From Orobanche coerulescens (lineage: Eukaryota > Streptophyta > Magnoliopsida > Lamiales > Orobanchaceae), in the NCBI GenBank assembly GCA_033398695.1, contig CM065802.1, forward strand, positions 205,983,096 to 206,047,095: a stretch of 64,000 bases of DNA, in the 5' to 3' direction. Made by a program: the position numbers and the translations under genes. Below the pieces are notes generated by a model. It was not told the origin of the DNA. It ran no database searches and worked only from the letters and a program-made list of their open reading frames with translations. Below, piece after piece: positions 58,820 to 64,000 of the stretch. Within the stretch, counting starts at the first letter, position 1. Every line of letters starts with the position of its first letter.

Positions 58820-59065
58820 TTACGGCCGTAACTCGGTCCCTTACGGCCGTACTCGGCAAGCCTTCCGGCCAGAATCGCATTCGTCAAAATCCGCCAAAGA
58901 CCACCGAACACTTACGGCCAGTAACTCGCACACCTTACGGCCAGTAATCGGCCCGTCAAAATCCGCCTGGCCAAATGCGGCCGTACCCGATCACGCTTAC
59001 AGCCAGAATCTCGCACACCTTACGGCCAGAATCGCACCTTACGGCCGTAACTCGGCCAAAGCCCC
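58820..59065. repeat. U3 array of TTACGGCCGTAA-type units
   Basis: About 11 units. TTACGGCCGTAA is a perfect 12-bp palindrome at 58820-58831 and again near 59040. Others are half-changed (TTACGGCCAGTAA, TTACGGCCAGAA, GCGGCCGTAC). Units are separated by CTCG-rich spacers and repeated AAAATCCGCC. Confidence 0.85.
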
Positions 59066-59580
59066 GCCCGGGCCGTGACTCGGCCGTGGCCACTCCGACG
59101 GCCCGGACGACCCCGAAACCCAAACCTGAGTAAAAATCGAAGATACGGTTACGAAGTACTCGCAAAGACGACTCCAAGCACTAAGAGAACACACGATTCT
59201 GACCATCCGAAGTGTCGGAATTCGACAACGGAAGTAATTACCCCAAACTTTGGGAAATTACAAAAATGGCCCAAAACGTCCGAAAATCACGATACGTGAT
59301 CGAAACACCGAACCAAAGCTCGCAACATGAATAATAACATTAAATGAACTTGCGAGAAACTCTAAACAACAGTTTCGGACGAGATTCGCAAGAATCGAAC
59401 TCAAGTGTGGAAAAATCGCTAAAAAGCACGGAACTCAACAAAACGACACCGAAACGAACTCGGATGACAAAAAGTGCAGAATTAATCATTCTCGGAATGA
59501 CGAAACGGTCATGAGAGAGTCGTCAAAACGGACTTCCGCCAAAAAAAAAATTACCGGAAATCGAAATTACGGGTATTACA

Positions 59581-59968
59581 TTCTACCCTCCTTAAAAGAA
59601 GTTTCGTCCCGAAACTTAAAACAAGTAGGGGGAAACAATATACCCGCCAGGAAAACTCGACGAGATACACAAAACCCGAAAACTCGCGCCCAACGGTGAA
59701 ACGCTGCAAGAAACGCAAAGAGACATCCGGCGTGAAAACACGCTCCACAACGACCAACACAACGCCACCGGTAGAGACATAATAAAACCAACAAGTGACA
59801 AGCGTCATCAAACAGATAATACAATCAAGTCAATTATCCAAACAATCACAAAACACAAAGTACTTGTTACAAGAAAACACGCACAATCGAGAAAACAGAA
59901 TAAACACAAAACGACCCACAAGGGCAATCATAAATAATTCGGACTACGCCGAAATCCTTAAAACCACA
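59581..59968 (-). other. 3' internal region and polypurine tract of the gag-only element
   Basis: The polypurine tract (minus CTTTTAAGGAGGGTAGAA, 59581-59598) is preceded by a remnant reading FRDETSFKEG, the pol C-terminus seen in Tekay elements. The rest is uninformative, so pol was lost by a large internal deletion. Confidence 0.65.
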
Positions 59969-60998
59969 CTAGGCATCTCCGTGTCCTTTCGGAACAGAGA
60001 CGCAACCTCGATCCCCAAACCTCTCAGCTACCATCTCGCAATGTACGTATCGGTGACCCACTTGGCCACACTCGAAACAGCTGACTAACGGTGAACGACA
60101 ATTCTTCGCAGTATGGCCCGCTCGACTATAGTTATAACATATCTTCGAAGTGCTCACATTACTCACTGCAGGGGTACTACTCCTCTGATCACGCGATCTA
60201 GGAACCATTTTGGGATGACGAAACGAAGTCCCAACCTCAAGGGGCCCACTCCCCTGTTTTCCTGAAAAGTTCCCAACGGTTTTCTGTTTCTTCGAGTCAG
60301 ACATACTCTCGGTCGATAATCTGGATAGCTCATAGGCTAACGCCCTATTCTGATAATCTCTCAGGGAAGTACAAGCGAGACCTGCCATGTACTGACGAAT
60401 CTCCGGCTTCATCCGCCTACTAAAATGACAAATCTTGTCCTCCTCTGTCCTTACTTGATTACGCACATAGCCGAGCTGTTTGCTAAAATCAATAATAGCT
60501 TGAGACAATGGTACATCCTGCGATTTTGCCGAAAAGAATTCATTAATCCTCGATTTCTGATCGGTTCGGACAAAACTCATCTCTCATGAATTTACGGAAC
60601 TCTGCCCACGTGACAACACGATCTCGAGGCTTAACAGCCTCCCACCAGCTAGCGGCATCTTTGTCGAGAAGATACTGAGCGACCGGTACCTTACGTTCTT
60701 CCGGACAATCAACTACCTCGAATATCTTTTCCAACTAGAAGAGCCAACCATCCCAGCCTAATGCATCTGCAGCACCAGCGAAACGAGGGGGATTCATACG
60801 AACCACTTCTCGATGCCACTGATTTGCACCAGTGTTCTGGGTCACATCTGTAACACGCTGAACTGCCTGAGTCAACTGAGTCATCTGAGTGGCTACCTGC
60901 TGCAAAATAGTAGCAACACCAATACCAATACCATCACCGGCAGCATGATCCCGATCACGCATCCGGTCGCCACGACCACGACCTCGGCCCCTCGGCAT
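59969..60998 (-). pseudogene. gag: gag of the Tekay-like gag-only element
   Basis: Starts MPRGRGRGRGDRMRDRD (60998); an in-frame Met lies 8 codons upstream at 61022. Gag domain: WHREVVRMNPPRFAGAADAL, then a stop at 60735-60737, KIFEVVDCPEERKVPVAQYL, WAEFRKFMRDEFCP, a frameshift near 60545, and RRMKPEIRQYMAGLACTSL. The first zinc knuckle is damaged (CYNYSRAGHTAKNC, second Cys lost); the second, CFECGQVGHRYVHC, is intact. Confidence 0.85.
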
Positions 60999-61022
60999 AC
61001 TGAATAAGTAACCATTCAGCAC

Positions 61023-62417
61023 AACAGAAAATCATAGCACATACCACATACAATGATTTCCATCGTAAAGTAACACGCATATTAAAATCATAGCAACGAC
61101 GGCATCGTTCAGCAACCTCAACGGCCTGAACGATAACTAGCACATAATCACAAAACATCATGGAACAATCACACATATACACGAATGTACCAACCCAAGC
61201 TTCAACAGCTCACACCCGTGCGACAACACGCAAATCACCACGAGGCGACAAACAGTAAATACCAATTCACACCTCTCACATAGGGCTAGTACAACAAATG
61301 CGTGGCAATGCCTCGACGTTCATGCCACCAATTCGATCATACTCGGGAGCAAACACCATAACGACAATGCAAACATCATACATACATTCCCAAACGCAAA
61401 CGGGAATTGATAGGTTTTAAAAAAAAATGAAAACCACCTCTTGAAAATAATTTAGAAAAACACCGGTTGATCTTGAGTATCATTTTACAAAAGTTGACAA
61501 ACATCATTTTCGAGACTTGAAAATCATCTTGCGTTTGAACAAAAATGAGAACACCTTCTCTTAGTGAAAAACTTTCACACTATTCGACCCTCGGGTCTAA
61601 GTAAAAGTGTTTATAAAACATTGAAAATATCTCAAAACATTTTGGGTCCTCGAGGAAGAAGAATTTTGTAACATATTGTGGCACCTGAGATGTACCACAA
61701 GAAAATAATTCATTTTAAAAATACGTCTCGAAATTTATTTTCTAAGATACTCAAGGTTTTCAAAGATAATTCAATGGGCAAGAATGCCCAAAAATTTCAG
61801 GTAATTACACGGAACATTATAACGCCGTGGGCCCCACGCCAGAACCCACCAGGCTAAAAACCATTTACAAAAATGCCGAAAAGGCCGATGACGGTAATAT
61901 TTCAAAAACTCACATAAGCCAGTTACAAAGTACTAAATACCGTCATAAGAGTTTCGCCAAAATGATCAAGGCCATAATGCCAAAAACTCGATTAAGGGAA
62001 TTGGTTTTCGAAATAAAACTCAGTCGGTAAAATACCGAAATCCATTACGAAAGAACTCACGCAGCGGATAAAAGAAATACAGTTCGACATGCACACCAAA
62101 GAACAATACTCATCATACGAACGAAATATGAGAGTCAAATAGTCACGTATCAAGAAATCAAAATCCATAAGAGGATCCCGTCACTTAACAAATAATCATA
62201 AAAATAGCTCGTGTCACACGAGGCTCAACACAAATAAGGGAGACTTACATCCACAGTCGCACGAAGATGATGATCGCCACGATACTAATCACGACCAACA
62301 AACTCGCACGACGCGTCGCGACACGACTCGATCGGATAAAATCCGACGAGACAAAAACTCAATAGACACCATCGACCCGACACCTAGGTTTCCACAACCT
62401 AAGCTCCGATACCATTC
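61023..62417 (-). other. Long leader of the gag-only element, with PBS and an LTR-like segment
   Basis: PBS TGGTATCGGAGC at 62403-62414 (minus), 3 bp from the 5' LTR. 61806-62200 resembles the R/U5 portion of Tekay-type LTRs in order: ATTATAACGCCGTGGGCCCC, ACCCACCAGGCT, then CGCAGCGGATAAAAGAAATAC. No coding content. Confidence 0.6.
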
Positions 62418-64000
62418 CGTAACACCCCAATCCATTCAGGGATATTACACGCCGTAGACCCTCTCCTCGAGGATCTACCAGCCGATAACTAAAATCAAAC
62501 ATCTAAACATCGCCTTTAAGGCTAAATGACTCGATGAGACCGAATTGGTCTTTCAATAATAACATACAACTCAATTCCAAACACATACCCACGCAGGGTC
62601 AAAATACAATAAACTCCGTACAACGGGGAAAAGATACCGCAATGAAAAGAAAATACAAGCTGGACCAATACGACATCAACGGAACCTCGTGTGATTAGTA
62701 TCGTTCATCTTTCATCATCCTTCGCTACCGACCCCGTGCTATGCTCCAAAACACGAATGCAAAATAGACATCCACCCCCCGAATACTCGGGGGTTAGCAA
62801 AACTCCACTGTTTTGCTAGTGCAAGTACAAGTGCAAATACGAGCCATACAATTCACATTCCACGAATAACAATAACCAGGAATCCTCAAAAAAAATCCAA
62901 ACGTAACGAAAAGCACTTCCCGAGGCAAGAGTTTGGTAAAATATTCTAAAACCGAAAGGTCACAAATCAAGGGAAAACAATTTATAAAACCGTTTAAATG
63001 CCATCGAGAGTTTTGATAGAAAACAACTTAGGATTTTCAAATCCTTATCTTTCCAAAAATCAACAGGGTCACAGCCCAAAGGTTTTGTTTTCACAAATAG
63101 AAAACCGACAATAATTCACAGGGCCAGAGCCCAACATCACGTGTCCTCAACGGACGAAAAATCAACGAACATAATCACGCACGCGCATCGCCAGACCGGA
63201 CGCTACCACCGACATCCCACTCGAGGCCTCGAAGGACCCTCCCGAGCCGCTAGCGAAACAAATCACACACATCTCACGGTTGGATCAATCGCTTGTTGCA
63301 TCCTCGCCACATGATCGCATGTCATGTGCCACCGTAGATTATCTCGAGCTCTCACGGTTGGATCAATCACTTGTTGCATCCTGACCACATGATCACGTGC
63401 CATGTGTCACCGTAGACCTTCAACCATATCCACACATTCACACAAATAACATATCACATCAAGGATATTCAAATAATTCGCCCAGAGGCATCAAACACTT
63501 AGCAAAACACCACGTCAATCCACAACACACCGAAATGAAATAATATACGTTCACACACAATGCCAAGTGCAACATTAACACCAAGCATATACATAGAATT
63601 CACATAGTTATTCACAAACCACGCCATTCACAAAACACACGCGTTTTGAAAGCAAACCTTTAACAAGGCTAAACCGAATCTTTTGAAAGTTCAATTCAAA
63701 CGACCAAACAACCACATTTAGACGATCACTAATTATCATATCCATAAAACAAGAATAGTATGGGCAAGGTACTTGCCTCGAAATCACGATCGCAATAAGA
63801 CGACGGATAGGACGCGATCGAAAAGCTCCGAACCCCCGAACAATATCAAGAACGTGATAGCACCACGAGTATTACGAGAATAACACCACACGAATCATCA
63901 ATCACCAAACGGGATTCAACATCGGAATCCTCGAACACCTATAAACCTCCGGAAGGAACAATAACACATGGTTACGACGAGAATCAAGGCCAAAACAACG
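62418..64000 (-). repeat. 5' LTR of the gag-only element (partial)
   Basis: Matches 56806 to about 58384 and continues past the window. The first base is C instead of T (CGTAACACCCC), which breaks the terminal TG. It has a 15-bp local duplication near 63616-63635 absent from the other LTR. Confidence 0.92.

Larger units (their letters stand above)
56806..59580 (-). repeat. 3' LTR of the Tekay-like gag-only element
   Basis: TGTAACACCCCC to GGGTATTACA. Contains a 78-bp tandem duplication (57672-57824), a TATA box (58801-58810) and a TTACGGCC palindrome array (58820-59065). No gene. Confidence 0.92.
56806..64000 (-). mobile_element. Tekay-like gag-only LTR element, right end outside window
   Basis: 3' LTR 56806-59580 (2775 bp), internal 59581-62417 (2837 bp), partial 5' LTR 62418-64000. 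On the minus strand: PBS TGGTATCGGAGC, gag, then only the last few codons of pol before the polypurine tract. LTR ends (TGTAACACCCC, GGTATTACA) and PBS match the Tekay-like element at 5702. RT, RNase H, integrase and protease are all missing. The LTRs are very alike, suggesting a recent insertion. Confidence 0.9.

Overview
This window is nuclear DNA of a flowering plant, most likely a eudicot. The evidence is one intron-containing plant gene (family GT14 glycosyltransferase, minus strand, 46760-53314) set in a dense bed of nested plant retrotransposons: Ty3/gypsy chromoviruses, a Tat-like gypsy element, Ty1/copia elements and a plant-type L1 LINE with RNase H. I saw no bacterial-style operons, rRNA or tRNA genes.

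Layout. (1) 1-27208 is a three-level nest. A plus-strand CRM-like gypsy element, whose 5' LTR starts left of the window, is cut in its integrase by a minus-strand Tekay/Del-like chromovirus (5702-25229, 5-bp target duplication TTAAG). The 5' LTR of that chromovirus is cut by a minus-strand copia element (14191-23721, duplication CTTTA). (2) 27209-30394 holds unidentified decayed sequence with a Mutator-like MITE (28500-29735, 10-bp duplication). (3) 30408-45843 is a plus-strand L1 LINE. A minus-strand copia element (30754-36060, duplication GATGA) sits in ORF1 and a plus-strand gag-only LTR element of TR-GAG type (38010-42474, duplication CTATG) sits in the endonuclease. (4) 45857-54391 is the gene-bearing host segment: a four-exon GT14 gene whose 430-codon reading frame closes exactly across three GT-AG introns, with MITEs in its introns. 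(5) 54392-56805 is the 3' end of a minus-strand Tat-like gypsy element with an antisense ORF that has its own TATA box. (6) 56806-64000 is a minus-strand Tekay-like gag-only element with 2.8-kb LTRs, inserted into that antisense ORF and running off the right edge.

Nearly every retroelement ORF carries stops or frameshifts, so the elements look dead as autonomous units. Some keep well-preserved LTR pairs and clean target duplications.

The most unusual signal is in the LTR promoters. Four LTR elements, in three U3 sequence families, carry arrays of short CG-rich (near-)palindromes just upstream of the TATA box, each family with its own motif: TAGCGYRCGCTA in the Tekay-like element, TTACGGCCGTAA in the second Tekay-like element, and GGCGATCGCC in the TR-GAG and Tat-like pair. 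In both Tekay-like LTRs the array begins about 10 bp from the TATA box. The TR-GAG element also shares its U5 and polypurine tract with the Tat-like element, which suggests a non-autonomous/autonomous partnership.
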